64,000 nt of DNA, from positions 62,001-126,000 of the forward strand of contig CAWJNK010000010.1 in assembly GCA_963844205.1 (NCBI GenBank). The letters run 5' to 3'. Of the stretch, positions 18,194 through 27,152 are shown in pieces (the first letter of the stretch is position 1; each line of letters begins with the position of its first letter). The position numbers and the translations under genes were made by a program. Below the pieces are notes generated by a model. The model had not been told where the DNA came from, did not search any database, and was given only the letters and a program-made list of their open reading frames with translations. The DNA comes from DASSUW01 sp963844205. Its GTDB lineage: Bacteria; Actinomycetota; Thermoleophilia; Solirubrobacterales; Solirubrobacteraceae.

Positions 18194-18207
18194 CGCGCCC
18201 AAGGATC

Positions 18208-18636
18208 TCAGGCAAGCATCGCAGCGAGCTTCGCGAACGCCCCGTGCCAGCCGGTCTCGGCGTGCGCGGCCTCCGAGTACGGCCCGTCGCTCAGGGTCAT
18301 GCGCGTCTTGTCGCCGTGGTCGTGGAGCTCGACGCGGGTGAACGTCGGCTCGTGGATGCCGATCTCGGGCATCGGCCCGCTCGTGAGCACGAGCAGCCGC
18401 GGCGGGTCGAGCTCGACGATCTCGTAGCGCACCGGATGACGGGACTCCGCGTGGACCATCACGAGCTCGTAGCGGCCGCCGACGCGGAGGTCGATGTCGA
18501 CCGACTCGGTCTCGAATCCCTCGGGCCCGAACCACTCCGCCACCCGCTCGGGGTCGGTCCAGGCCTCGAACACGGCCTCGCGCGGTGCGTCGAAGACGCG
18601 GGTGATGAGCACGGTCTGGTCTTGGGCGGTGGGCAT
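18208..18636 (-). CDS. AHSA1/SRPBCC-family protein
   Basis: A 142-residue START-like hydrophobic-pocket protein: LITRVFDAPREAVFEAWTDPERVAEWFGPEGF, then ARVGG-type strands and a C-terminal long helix (GWHGAFAKLAAML). The start ATG 18636 has aaagga 8 bp upstream; the ATG at 18642 is too close to that site. It follows the ArsR gene with the stop and start separated by 2 bp, the common ArsR-AHSA1 operon. The role is unknown; such proteins bind small lipophilic molecules. Confidence 0.88.
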   Translation of the reverse strand: MPTAQDQTVLITRVFDAPREAVFEAWTDPERVAEWFGPEGFETESVDIDLRVGGRYELVMVHAESRHPVRYEIVELDPPRLLVLTSGPMPEIGIHEPTFTRVELHDHGDKTRMTLSDGPYSEAAHAETGWHGAFAKLAAMLA

Positions 18637-18638
18637 GA

Positions 18639-18947
18639 TCATCTTCCTTTGAGATGGCGGTCGAGCCTGTCCATCCGGCCCTCCCACAGGTCGCGGCGGG
18701 CGTCCATCCAGGTGGTCGCCTCGCGAAGCGCCTGAACGTTGAGGCTGCTGGGCCGCGACTGCGCAGACCGGCCGCGGGTAATCAGGCCGGCGCGCTCGAG
18801 GACCTTCAGATGGCGCGAGATCGCCGGCAGGCTGACGGCGAACGGCTCCGCCAGCTCCTTGACTGTGGCATCGCTCTCGGCGAGCCGCTCGACGATCGCG
18901 AGCCGGGTGGGGTCGCCGAGCGCGGCGAACGTCTCGCTTAACGACAT
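18639..18947 (-). CDS. ArsR-family transcriptional regulator
   Basis: A 102-residue winged-helix repressor: FAALGDPTRLAIVERLAESDATVKELAEPFAVSLPAISRHLKVLERAGLITRGR. There is no obvious CxC metal site, so it is probably not a classical metal sensor. It is the first gene of an operon with AHSA1. The start ATG (18947) lies next to the palindrome GTTACGTAAC, so it is probably autoregulated with a very short leader. Confidence 0.88.
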   Translation of the reverse strand: MSLSETFAALGDPTRLAIVERLAESDATVKELAEPFAVSLPAISRHLKVLERAGLITRGRSAQSRPSSLNVQALREATTWMDARRDLWEGRMDRLDRHLKGR

Positions 18948-18948
18948 G

Positions 18949-18974
18949 GTTACGTAACTAGTACGTTAAATATG
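18949..18974. promoter_or_regulatory. ArsR operator/promoter
   Basis: GTTACGTAAC (18949-18958) is a perfect 10-bp palindrome followed by tagtacgttaaatatg. It starts one base from the arsR ATG. Read leftward, tattta or ttaacg can serve as a -10 element for a leaderless transcript. Confidence 0.55.
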
Positions 18975-19006
18975 CGCCGGTGTCAAGCCATAGAATTCGC
19001 CTGCGA

Positions 19007-19600
19007 GTGAGTTCTTCCCGGCCTCGAGGGCGTCGCCCCGGCGCAACCGACACGCGCGAGCGGATCCTCGCCGCCGCGCGCGAGCGCTTCGCCTCGCACG
19101 GCTACGACCGGACGCGGATCCGCGACGTGGCGGCCGCAGCCGACGTCGACCCCGCGCTCGTCCACTACTTCTTCAAGTCCAAAGACGGTCTGTTCGTGGC
19201 CGCGATGCAGCTCCCGCTCAGGCCCGCCGACGTCCTCCCGCCGGTGCTCGCCGACGGGCTGCCCGGGCTCGGCGAGCGGATCGTGCGGCGGCTGCTGAGC
19301 GTGTGGGACGACCCCGCGAACCGCAACGCCCTGCTCGCGACGGTCCAGGGCGCGAGCGCGCACCCCGGCGCCGCCGCGGCGCTGCGCGAGTTCGTCCGCC
19401 GCGAGGTCGTCGGTCGGGTGGCCGGCGTGATCGAGGCCGACCGGCCGGAGGTGCGCGCGAACCTCGTGGCCTCGCAGGTCGTCGGGCTGCTCGGGGCGCG
19501 TTACGTCGTCCGCGTCGAGCCGCTGGCGTCGATGGACGCCGAGGAGCTGGTGCCGCTGATCGGCCCGACGCTCCAGCGCTATCTCGACGGCCCGCTCTGA
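19007..19600 (+). CDS. TetR-family transcriptional regulator
   Basis: A 197-residue regulator. The HTH domain reads RERILAAARERFASHGYDRTRIRDVAAAADVDPALVHYFFKSKDGLF, a typical TetR DNA-binding domain with the HYFF turn, followed by a helical ligand domain of the TetR_C_17-like kind. The start GTG 19007 is preceded by TAGAAT at 18991-18996, a fair -10 box, so a leaderless message is likely; GTG 18980 is an alternative. It is divergent from the ArsR operon. The target is not evident; the cellulase gene 24 bp downstream could be one. Confidence 0.85.
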   Translation: MSSSRPRGRRPGATDTRERILAAARERFASHGYDRTRIRDVAAAADVDPALVHYFFKSKDGLFVAAMQLPLRPADVLPPVLADGLPGLGERIVRRLLSVWDDPANRNALLATVQGASAHPGAAAALREFVRREVVGRVAGVIEADRPEVRANLVASQVVGLLGARYVVRVEPLASMDAEELVPLIGPTLQRYLDGPL

Positions 19601-19624
19601 TAAGACTCCGCCCCCTTGGCGGGG

Positions 19625-21232
19625 ATGCGGAGACTCCTGGGCGTGGCGGCGCTGCTGCTGGTGCTCCCGGCGCAGGCGAGCGCCGCCGGCACCGGCTACT
19701 TCCACACGAGCGGGTCGCGGATCCTCGACGCGAGCAACCAGCCCGTGCGGATCGCGGGCGTGAACTGGTTCGGCTTCGAGACCGCGAACTACGTCCCGCA
19801 CGGGCTGTGGACGCGCGACTACCGCTCGATGCTCGACCAGATCAAGGCCGAGGGCTTCAACACGATCCGGCTGCCGTACTCGAACCAGATGCTCGACGCG
19901 GGGTCGACGCCGAACGGCATCGACTTCTCCGGCGGCAAGAACGCCGACCTCCAGGGCCTGACCCCGGTCCAGGTGCTGGACAGGGTCGTCGCCGCCGCGG
20001 GCGCGCGCGGGCTCAAGGTGATCCTCGACCGCCACCGGCCCGACTCCGGCTCCCAGTCGGCGCTCTGGTACACGAGCCGGTACAGCGAGGCACGCTGGAT
20101 CGGCGACTGGAAGCTGCTCGCAGCGCGGTACGCGGGGAACAGCACGGTCGTCGCCGTCGACCTGCACAACGAGCCGCACGGCGAGGCGACCTGGGGGAGC
20201 GGCAACCAGGCGACCGACTGGCGGCTCGCGGCGGAGCGCGCCGGCAACGCGATCCTCTCGGTGAACCCGAACCTGCTGATCGTCGTCGAGGGGATCGAGT
20301 GCGGCGGTGGCGGGTGCAACTGGTGGGGTGGCAACCTGCGGTCGGCGGGCGGGGCGCCGGTGCGGCTCAGCGTCCCGGGGCGGCTGGTCTACTCGCCGCA
20401 CGACTATCCGAAGAGCGTGTATCCCCAGCCGTGGTTCAGCGCGCCGGGCTATCCGAGCAACCTGCCCGCGCACTGGGACGCCAACTGGGGCTACCTGCAC
20501 AAGCAGGGCATGGCGCCGGTCCTGCTGGGCGAGTTCGGGACCAGGCTCGCCGACGACTCGGATCGCCAGTGGCTCAGCACGTTGACGAGCTACCTGGGCG
20601 CGAACGGGATGAGCTGGACGTTCTGGTCATGGAACCCGAACTCGGGCGACACCGGCGGGATCCTCAACGACGACTGGACGACGGTGAACCAGACCAAGGA
20701 CGGCTATCTGGACCCGATCAAGTCCCCGGTGTCCGGCGCTCCCACCCCGACGCCGACCCCGACGCCGACGCCGACACCGACGGGCTCGGTCAAGGTCCGC
20801 TATCGCAACTACGACCGGGGTGGCTCGACGAACGACGCCAAGCCGGGCCTGCAAGTGGTCAACGCCGGGAAGTCGCCGCTCAGCCTCGCGTCGGTGAAGG
20901 TGCGGTACTGGTTCACCCGTGACGGCGGCTCGAGCACGGTCAACACGTGGTGCGACTGGGCGGCCGTCGGCTGCGGCGCGATCACACGGCGCGTCGTCGC
21001 GGTCTCGCCCGCGCGGCCGGGAGCCGACACGTATCTGGAGGTCGGCTTCACCGGCGGGACGCTGGCGCCGGGCGCGTCCACGGGCGACATCCAGCTGCGG
21101 TTCGCGAAGGCGGACTGGTCGCCGCTCAACGAGACGAACGACCACAGCTACGGCACCAACACGACGTATGCCGACTCGACACGCGTGACCGGCTACGTCG
21201 GCGGGGGGCTCGTCTGGGGCAGCCCGCCGTGA
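19625..21232 (+). CDS. Secreted GH5 endoglucanase with PT linker and CBM3-like module
   Basis: A 535-residue exported glycoside hydrolase. A signal peptide (MRRLLGVAALLLVLPAQASA) precedes a GH5 catalytic domain with acid/base E183 (DLHNEPHG) and nucleophile E303 (LLGEFGT). Supporting motifs are IRLPYS, GLKVILDRHRPD and WTFWSWNPNSGDTGG. A (PT)n linker at about 373-387 leads to a cellulose-binding module (VKVRYRNYD...LQVVNAGKSPLSLASVKVRYWFT...GDIQLRF) of family 3 type. It probably hydrolyses beta-1,4-glucan outside the cell. The start is ATG 19625; the in-frame TTG at 19616 is less likely. Confidence 0.92.
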   Translation: MRRLLGVAALLLVLPAQASAAGTGYFHTSGSRILDASNQPVRIAGVNWFGFETANYVPHGLWTRDYRSMLDQIKAEGFNTIRLPYSNQMLDAGSTPNGIDFSGGKNADLQGLTPVQVLDRVVAAAGARGLKVILDRHRPDSGSQSALWYTSRYSEARWIGDWKLLAARYAGNSTVVAVDLHNEPHGEATWGSGNQATDWRLAAERAGNAILSVNPNLLIVVEGIECGGGGCNWWGGNLRSAGGAPVRLSVPGRLVYSPHDYPKSVYPQPWFSAPGYPSNLPAHWDANWGYLHKQGMAPVLLGEFGTRLADDSDRQWLSTLTSYLGANGMSWTFWSWNPNSGDTGGILNDDWTTVNQTKDGYLDPIKSPVSGAPTPTPTPTPTPTPTGSVKVRYRNYDRGGSTNDAKPGLQVVNAGKSPLSLASVKVRYWFTRDGGSSTVNTWCDWAAVGCGAITRRVVAVSPARPGADTYLEVGFTGGTLAPGASTGDIQLRFAKADWSPLNETNDHSYGTNTTYADSTRVTGYVGGGLVWGSPP

Positions 21233-21271
21233 TGTAGGTTCCCGCGGGTCCCTCACGAAAGGAACCATTTG

Positions 21272-21865
21272 ATGGACGCTGCCGCGCTGCCCCGGTACCC
21301 CGTACTCGCCGACGTCATCCCCGGCGCGCGAGTCCGCGACGCCGTGCTGGTCGTGAGCGGCGCGCTGCTGACCGCGCTGTTCGCACAGCTCTACATCAAC
21401 GTGCCGGGGTCGCCGGTGCCGATCACCGGCCAGACGCTCGCGGTGGGCCTCGTCGGCGCGACGCTGGGCGCGCGCCGCGGTGCAGCGTCGCTGGGGCTGT
21501 ATGCGGTGCTCGGCCTGTTCCTGCCGTTCTACGCCGACGGCGAGTCCGGGTGGGACGTGATCTGGGGCGCGAGCGGCGGCTACATCATCGGCTTCATCGT
21601 CGCCGCGTGGGTGATCGGGTGGATGGCCGAGCACGGCGCCGACCGGCACGTGGGCCTCGCGTTCCTCGCGTTCGTCGCGGGGCAGCTCGTGATCTTCGCG
21701 TTCGGGCTGGCCGGGCTGAAGATCTCGGTCGAGGAGAGCTGGGGATGGACGATCCACAACGGCTTCACGATCTTCATCGTGGGAGGGCTCGTGAAGGCGG
21801 CCGTGGGCGCCATCGCCCTCCCCGGGGCTTGGCGAGTCGTGAGACGATTCGAACGTGCTGATTGA
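21272..21865 (+). CDS. bioY: Biotin transporter substrate-binding (S) component BioY
   Basis: A 197-residue membrane protein with six hydrophobic segments. BioY features are present: FAQLYINVPGSPVPITGQTLAVGLVGATLGARRGAASLGLYAVLGLFLPFYADG and GGYIIGFIVAAWVIGW. It takes up biotin alone or with an ECF ATPase pair, none of which is nearby. The RBS gaaagga lies 8 bp before ATG 21272. It overlaps the next gene by 11 bp. No biotin-operator sequence is evident in the short 39-bp leader. Confidence 0.9.
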   Translation: MDAAALPRYPVLADVIPGARVRDAVLVVSGALLTALFAQLYINVPGSPVPITGQTLAVGLVGATLGARRGAASLGLYAVLGLFLPFYADGESGWDVIWGASGGYIIGFIVAAWVIGWMAEHGADRHVGLAFLAFVAGQLVIFAFGLAGLKISVEESWGWTIHNGFTIFIVGGLVKAAVGAIALPGAWRVVRRFERAD

Positions 21866-22235
21866 CCTTGCCCTCCGGCTCGTCGGCAACCTCGCCGCCC
21901 TGTGGGTCGCGAGCGAGCTGTTCGACGAGATGACCTACGGGGACGCGTTCGGCACGCTCCTGCTGGCGGCGGTCGTGTTCACGGTCGTCAACTGGATCGT
22001 CAAGCCGATCGTCGCGATCCTGTCGATCCCGCTCATCATCCTCACGCTCGGCGTCGCCTACTTCTTCGTCAACGTGCTGATGCTGTTGCTGACGGATTGG
22101 GTGGTCGACGACTTCGAGGCCGGCGGGTTCTGGACGGTGGTGGGCGCGACGATCGTGATCTGGGTGGTGAACCTGGTGATCTCAGCGTTCCTGCACGACG
22201 TCTCTAGGTCTCGCCCTCGAGGCGCTGACGCTTAG
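21855..22235 (+). CDS. Small four-TM holin-like membrane protein (mycobacterial phage-holin 4 family)
   Basis: A 126-residue protein with four hydrophobic segments: LALRLVGNLAALWVASELF, LLLAAVVFTVVNWIV, ILSIPLIILTLGVAYFFVNVLMLLL, and WTVVGATIVIWVVNLVISAFL. This fits the PF04020-type family found widely outside phages; its role is unclear. The start is GTG 21855, inside the end of bioY, so it is coupled. Its 3' end overlaps the convergent metallophosphoesterase gene by 32 bp. Confidence 0.85.
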   Translation: MLIDLALRLVGNLAALWVASELFDEMTYGDAFGTLLLAAVVFTVVNWIVKPIVAILSIPLIILTLGVAYFFVNVLMLLLTDWVVDDFEAGGFWTVVGATIVIWVVNLVISAFLHDVSRSRPRGADA

Positions 22236-23733
22236 CCGTAGACGAGCCGTCGCCGGGATCGATCGTGATGAGGTCCGCGGCCAGCGGCTGGAAGTTCGGC
22301 TTGGTGGTGTAGATCAGGCGCGCGAGGCCGTAGTCGGTCGACTCGGTGAGGTTGCCGGTGCCGCCGGCGCCGACCGAGCCGCCGTTGATCACCGTCACGC
22401 CCGGGAGGCGGTCCAGCGACGCCTTGTGCGTGTGGCCGGTGATGATCACCAGCGGCCGGGCGGGAGGATTGTCCTTGAGGATCGCGAGCGCCGGCGCGAT
22501 CAGCGCCGGCTCGTGGACCATGACGATGTCGACGTCCCCGATCAGCGGGGCCAGCCAGGCGGTGAAGGCGTCCTGCTGGGCGGGGGTCGGCGAGGGCTGG
22601 TAGCGGTCGCGGAAGTTCTCCGTCGACCGGCGCTCGAACGGGTCGCGGTAGCCGGCGACCCGCAGGCCGTCGATGTCGACGACCTGCGGGCCGTAGGTGC
22701 CGTCCGGTTTCATCTGACCGCGCTCGGTGAGGACGTAGGCGCCGCGGCGGGCGAGGTCGCGCTGCAGGGAGTCGGAGTCGTGGTTGCCGGAGACGAAGAC
22801 GAACGGGTGCCCGAGTCCGGTGACCCGGCTCACCAGCCGTGCCTCCAGCGGCGACCCGCGGTCGGTGAGGTCCCCGGCGAAGAAGAGCGGGCCGTCGCCC
22901 GTCGCCCGCTGCAGGATCGGGGCCGCGAGGAAGTTGTTGTGCAGGTCGGACGCGATCGTGAGCGACGGCCGGTTGCTGAGCGGCGTGAGGTTGGCCGGGT
23001 TGGTGACCAGGCGGGCGAGGCCGACGAGCTGCGCGTCGAGCTCCTGGTCGAGCGCGCGGGAGGACTGCTGCGCGGCCTCGACGGCGTCCAGCGCGCGCGG
23101 GATGTCGGGGCCGAACGCGTAGTACTGCGGCTCGTCGATCGTGCCGCGCGGGGGGAAGAGGACGACGAGCGCGATGCCGATCGCGATCGTGGTGATGATC
23201 GCCGTGGCGACCGTGTAGCGGAGCCGCGGGCCGGCGCGGTGGCGGACGGCGAAGGCGAAGAGCAGGCCGATGGTGAGCGAGCCGAGCAGCGCCAGCCCGA
23301 TCAGCTTGCGCAGGTAGCCGGCGATCGCGTCGCGCGCTTCGCGGCGGACTCTTTGGAGGTCGAAGCTCCCGCCTTGGGCGACTTGGCCGACGACCGTGCG
23401 GTCGACCGTCCTGAGGTCGACGTTGAGGCGGATCGGCGCCCGGATCGCGTCCTCGAACCGGACGCCCCAGTCCACGAGCGGGACGTAGAGGTCGAGGGCG
23501 CCGTGCTCGAGCGGGTCGGCGGAGAGCTCGATCTGCCCGACGGAGAGCTGGCGCTCCTCGTCGTAGGTGTCGAGGGCGGCGTACGCGCCGAAGAGCGACG
23601 CGGCGGCGACGGCGCCGATGACCAGCGCATGGCGAGCGATCAGGAGGAGCTTGCGGCGGCTGATCGCGCCGCGCGCCTGCCGGGCTCGTCGCGCAACGCG
23701 CGACCGTCGCTCCAGAACGCCAGTCGGTCCCAT
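22204..23733 (-). CDS. Membrane-anchored calcineurin-like metallophosphoesterase
   Basis: A 509-residue protein. An N-terminal TM (LLLIARHALVIGAVAAASLFGAYAAL, about 29-54) is followed by an extracytoplasmic domain and two further TM segments (LIGLALLGSLTIGLLFAFAV; VATAIITTIAIGIALVVLF). The phosphoesterase domain then shows SDLHNN, FAGDLTDRG, SGNHDSD, VMVHEP and ITGHTHK, the complete two-metal set. The substrate is unknown (phosphoester or nucleotide). By topology the catalytic domain probably faces outside. The start is ATG 23733. Confidence 0.88.
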   Translation of the reverse strand: MGPTGVLERRSRVARRARQARGAISRRKLLLIARHALVIGAVAAASLFGAYAALDTYDEERQLSVGQIELSADPLEHGALDLYVPLVDWGVRFEDAIRAPIRLNVDLRTVDRTVVGQVAQGGSFDLQRVRREARDAIAGYLRKLIGLALLGSLTIGLLFAFAVRHRAGPRLRYTVATAIITTIAIGIALVVLFPPRGTIDEPQYYAFGPDIPRALDAVEAAQQSSRALDQELDAQLVGLARLVTNPANLTPLSNRPSLTIASDLHNNFLAAPILQRATGDGPLFFAGDLTDRGSPLEARLVSRVTGLGHPFVFVSGNHDSDSLQRDLARRGAYVLTERGQMKPDGTYGPQVVDIDGLRVAGYRDPFERRSTENFRDRYQPSPTPAQQDAFTAWLAPLIGDVDIVMVHEPALIAPALAILKDNPPARPLVIITGHTHKASLDRLPGVTVINGGSVGAGGTGNLTESTDYGLARLIYTTKPNFQPLAADLITIDPGDGSSTAKRQRLEGET

Positions 23734-23782
23734 GGGATGGTGGTCGGCCGGAAGGCATGGACTTCCAGCACTTCGAGGGTAG

Positions 23783-24529
23783 TCACGGCCGGCGTTCCCA
23801 GAGCTGCATGAGGGTCAGTCGGCGGTAGCCGAGGTTGGTGTAGAGCCGCTCGCCGACGTCGGTCGCCTGGAGCGTGGTGGTCGTGCAGCCTTCGGTGCGG
23901 GCCTCGTGGAGCGCCTGCTGCATCACCAGGGTGGCGAGGCCCTGTCGCCTGGCCTTGGGGATCGTGGCGACGAACGAGATCCCGGCGTCCTGGTCGTGGT
24001 GGAGCGCGAGCGCAACGGCCGCGGGCGAGCCGTTGAGCGACGCCTGATAGCCCTTGAGCACGCCGTTCGGCAGCGGGGTCAGGGTCCGCTCCAGCCGGGC
24101 GTCGTAGTTGCCGTAGGCGATGTCGTTGACGCGGCCGACGGTGAGGAGGTCGGCAGCGGCCTTGTCCGTCGCGGTGATCGGCAGGTCGTCGAGCGCCGCC
24201 CCCATGCCGGGGGCGGCGGTCGTGACCACCATACGGTGGCTCGCCAGGGCCTGGGCGGGGAGCGAGGCATCCCCGTCGAGCCAGATGCCCCAGCGGCGGA
24301 CGTTCGCCGCCTGATACCGCTGCGCGAGCTCCTCGAGGTTGGCGGGCGCCGCATCGGGATCGAGCGCCACCGCCGCGTTCAGGGTCGGCGAATCGGGCGC
24401 GTTCGGGACGATCGACGCCACCAGCCCGTCCCGCTCGAGCGTGTGCCCCTTCCCGGAGTGCCCACCCAGCAGGAGCTGAAGCCGGGCGAACCCGTCCCAG
24501 AGCCGCACCCGCAGCGTGCCCTCGTCCAT
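23783..24529 (-). CDS. GNAT-family N-acetyltransferase
   Basis: A 248-residue protein whose C-terminal half is a GNAT domain: VALALHHDQDAGISFVATIPKARRQGLATLVMQQALHEA (acetyl-CoA loop RRQGLA) and VGERLYTNLGYRRLTLMQLWER. The N-terminal 120 residues form a degenerate second GNAT-like half. The acceptor is unknown. The start ATG 24529 (MDEGTLRVRLWDG) was chosen over ATG 24565 because the intervening residues look non-coding. Monocistronic. Confidence 0.82.
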   Translation of the reverse strand: MDEGTLRVRLWDGFARLQLLLGGHSGKGHTLERDGLVASIVPNAPDSPTLNAAVALDPDAAPANLEELAQRYQAANVRRWGIWLDGDASLPAQALASHRMVVTTAAPGMGAALDDLPITATDKAAADLLTVGRVNDIAYGNYDARLERTLTPLPNGVLKGYQASLNGSPAAVALALHHDQDAGISFVATIPKARRQGLATLVMQQALHEARTEGCTTTTLQATDVGERLYTNLGYRRLTLMQLWERRP

Positions 24530-24593
24530 TGACCCCAGGCTACCCGGGCGGCTGAGGGGCGGCATGTCGCCGCCCCTCGGTCGTCGCAGCGGG

Positions 24594-25013
24594 TCAGAAC
24601 GTGCCTGGGAAGCTGTGCGTCAGGCCGTTCGTGGTGTCGGTGACGGTCACGTCGGTGAACTGGACCGTCATCGGCGGGCTGCACTCGGGCTGGAACGTCG
24701 CCGTCACGGACAGCGTGAAGTCGGCCTTGCCGTTCTGCACGGGGAAGTCTCCCGCGGCCGAAACGCTCGCCTTGTTCACGGCCTTGGGGTGCTTGCCGCC
24801 GCCGTTGATGCACAGCGCGGTGGCGCTGAGCTCGACGTGGATTTGCGCCTCGTCCCCGAGACCGGCTTCCTTGCCGCTCACCGTCAGGGTGTCGTCCGAG
24901 CGGGTGATGCTGAACGCGTTGTTGATGAAGTGGGCACTGCCGGCCCATGCAGAGGGGACTGCAATGGCGGCTGCCGCCAGCGCCAGCACTGCCAGAACCA
25001 GAAGTCGTCGCAT
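24594..25013 (-). CDS. Small secreted protein of unknown function
   Basis: A 139-residue exported protein with a clear Sec signal (MRRLLVLAVLALAAAAIAVPSAWA). The mature part is beta-rich, about 115 residues, with two cysteines (CING; PECSPPMTVQF) that could form a disulfide. The start ATG 25013 has aaggag 6 bp upstream. No family was recognised. It is preceded by the 373-bp gap upstream of its start. Confidence 0.75.
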   Translation of the reverse strand: MRRLLVLAVLALAAAAIAVPSAWAGSAHFINNAFSITRSDDTLTVSGKEAGLGDEAQIHVELSATALCINGGGKHPKAVNKASVSAAGDFPVQNGKADFTLSVTATFQPECSPPMTVQFTDVTVTDTTNGLTHSFPGTF

Positions 25014-25386
25014 GTGTGTCTCCTTGGTCGCCGTGGATCGTTGCCGTCCGTCCCTGCCCAGGAGGGCTCCTGCCTCGCGGGATCGGGTCGGCGCAACCAA
25101 GTTCGTTTGGGCGCAGGGGAGGCTTGGGGCGGGTCCGCGGACGCGCCGCCCCAGGCACCCTCCAGCGCATGCCGGGCGTACGCCCGGGACACACAGCTGA
25201 GTCCAACAACTTCGTCTCCTACGTTCAGCTCGACTGTCTCAGCGCTGACGTTGATTGGTCAAGGCAGCGCAGGCCAGCGCACGATGCGGCGCTACGCCGA
25301 AGTGTCGAACCGGCAGCCGGTGAAATGCGCCACAGCGAGGCCGAGCCCACCCGTCGTGGACGAGCAGGCCCGGCCCCGCTCGAGTC
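25014..25386. other. Intergenic, no gene seen; holds a 16-bp perfect palindrome
   Basis: Between the secreted protein and the M14 peptidase, both read leftward. CCGGGCGTACGCCCGG at 25172-25187 is a perfect palindrome, and cttggggcggg/ccgccccagg around 25131-25155 can form a hairpin. They could end the M14 transcript or bind a regulator of the secreted-protein gene. Confidence 0.5.
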
Positions 25387-27045
25387 CTATTGTCGCGATT
25401 CTGACAACGGTCCGACCGGCGGCCCGTGCGGGCACTCGCTCAGGTCGGCGAACGCCGTCCCGCCGCGCTCCACCGCCACCTCGACGGTGCGCTTCGCGCC
25501 GCTGTTCCCCGGCCCGCAGGTGATCGTCCACGACTCGTTGAGGTGGACGCTCGCGTACTGGCTCGGGCGCAGCGACGGGTTGACGTGCCACGTGAAGCGT
25601 CCCGACGCCGGCACGGTCATCGTCGACCGGAGCTCGTGCGGCAGCGAGGTCACCGGCCCGTCGCCGTCCACGGCCGACGTGTCGAGCTCGAACCGCTTGG
25701 AGATGGTGAGCTCGATGCCGCGCGGCGCCTCGCCCGTGATCACCGAGTGCCGCGCGGTGTCGACCGCCGCGTCGAACGCGGTCAGGTAGGCGGCGCGGAT
25801 GCTCGAGCCCTCGTAGAAGTCCGTGCCGAGGTACTGGTCGACGACGTACTCGTACGGCGGATGGAAGCGCTCCCGGCCGCCGAAGCCGGGCGTCAGCTCG
25901 GGGGTGAACGCCAGCGTGCCGGCTCCGTAGTAGGCGGTCTGCTCCGCGGTCCCGCTCGCCTCGTAGTAGATCTCCGGCCACGGCCCGGCCGGGAACTTCA
26001 GGTCGGCGCCGAGCAGCTGCGCCAGCGCGTCGTAGACCGCGACGTCGGCGGGCACCGGCTCGTTGGACGAGCTCGGCGCGCGCAGCAGCCGCTCGTCAGG
26101 CGTGTGGTTGTTGATCGCCACGGTGACCTGGTTGGCGGCCGAGAGCGCGCGCATGTTGCGGATCTCCGGCTCCGACCACGGCGCCTCGCCGCGGTGGTTG
26201 GAAGCGGTGCGGTCCGCGCTCGAGCCGGGGCCGCCCCAGAACGCGCCGTAGTTGCGGTTCGGGTCGACCCCGAACGAGGCGTTCGCCGGGTCGGCGCACT
26301 CCGCCTCCGTCGGGATCTCACCCGGGCTCACGCGGCAGTTCTTGCGCTTCTGCTCCTGGATCAGGCTGCGCGAGATGTCGTAGCCGTCCGCATTGACGAC
26401 GGGGACGGCGATCAGCTTGCCGCGCTCGAGCAGCGACGTGATGCGCGGATCGGTCCCGTCCTGCTGGAGCGCCTCCCAGGCGAACTCCAGCACGAACTCC
26501 GCCGTGGGCCACTCGCGCGCGTGATGCACGCCGGTGTTCAGGAACACGGGCTTGCCGGCGTCGGTGTGCACGTCGTGGCTGATCTCGACGCCCCAGATCG
26601 ACTTGCCGAGCAGCGAGCGGTACGGCAGCCGGAACAGCTGCACGCGGTCGGGATAGGTGGCGGCGAGCTGACGCAGCTCCGCGTTGATCTCGTCGAGCGT
26701 GCGGTAGCTGACCCGTCCGGTCGGCAGCGCCGACGCGAGGCCGCGCGCCTCGCGGCGCTCCTCGGCGTCGCGGACGCTGCGGTTGTGGCGGTCCATGTCG
26801 GCGATCAGGACGCGCGCGTCGTAGCCCGACGCTCGCAGCCGCCGCTCGTCCTGCGCGCTGTGCAGCTCCACCTCGACGGCATCGGCGCCGATGTGGACGA
26901 CGTCGAGCCCGAGCCGGTCGAGCTTCATCGCGCCCTCCGCTCCCCGCGCATCGACCTCGACCAGCGATGTGTGCGCGTGCGCGACGCCGGCGCCGAGCGC
27001 CACGGCGACGGCCGCGAGCACGGCGATCAGCAGTGTTCGGTACAT
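25387..27045 (-). CDS. Secreted zinc carboxypeptidase (peptidase M14)
   Basis: A 552-residue exported metallopeptidase with a signal peptide (MYRTLLIAVLAAVAVALGAG, cleavage after AHA). Zinc ligands are H175 and E178 (HHAREW) and H314 (INNHTPDE). The catalytic Glu is E383 (FTPELTP), and DPNRNYGAFW supplies the substrate Arg/Asn. A beta-sandwich-like C-terminal region follows (about 420-552). It trims C-terminal residues from extracellular peptides. It is divergent from a second M14 gene 107 bp away, suggesting joint control. Confidence 0.9.
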   Translation of the reverse strand: MYRTLLIAVLAAVAVALGAGVAHAHTSLVEVDARGAEGAMKLDRLGLDVVHIGADAVEVELHSAQDERRLRASGYDARVLIADMDRHNRSVRDAEERREARGLASALPTGRVSYRTLDEINAELRQLAATYPDRVQLFRLPYRSLLGKSIWGVEISHDVHTDAGKPVFLNTGVHHAREWPTAEFVLEFAWEALQQDGTDPRITSLLERGKLIAVPVVNADGYDISRSLIQEQKRKNCRVSPGEIPTEAECADPANASFGVDPNRNYGAFWGGPGSSADRTASNHRGEAPWSEPEIRNMRALSAANQVTVAINNHTPDERLLRAPSSSNEPVPADVAVYDALAQLLGADLKFPAGPWPEIYYEASGTAEQTAYYGAGTLAFTPELTPGFGGRERFHPPYEYVVDQYLGTDFYEGSSIRAAYLTAFDAAVDTARHSVITGEAPRGIELTISKRFELDTSAVDGDGPVTSLPHELRSTMTVPASGRFTWHVNPSLRPSQYASVHLNESWTITCGPGNSGAKRTVEVAVERGGTAFADLSECPHGPPVGPLSESRQ

Positions 27046-27152
27046 GGTCCCCTCCCGCTAGAGGCTTCTCCCGGCCCGCAGTATGACGACCTGGACAGCT
27101 CGCGCCGGGTGCGGTATTCCTGCCCTCGTCTACGCCGATCGCAGGAGGGCTC

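Noticed and set aside
15365..18427. 1020-codon rightward frame across marR, MFS and dipeptidase
   Set aside because: It runs antisense or out of frame through three recognised genes and has low-complexity composition.
20743..20785. Short tandem repeat ccgacg/ccgaca
   Set aside because: It encodes the Pro-Thr linker of the cellulase, so it is explained by the protein.
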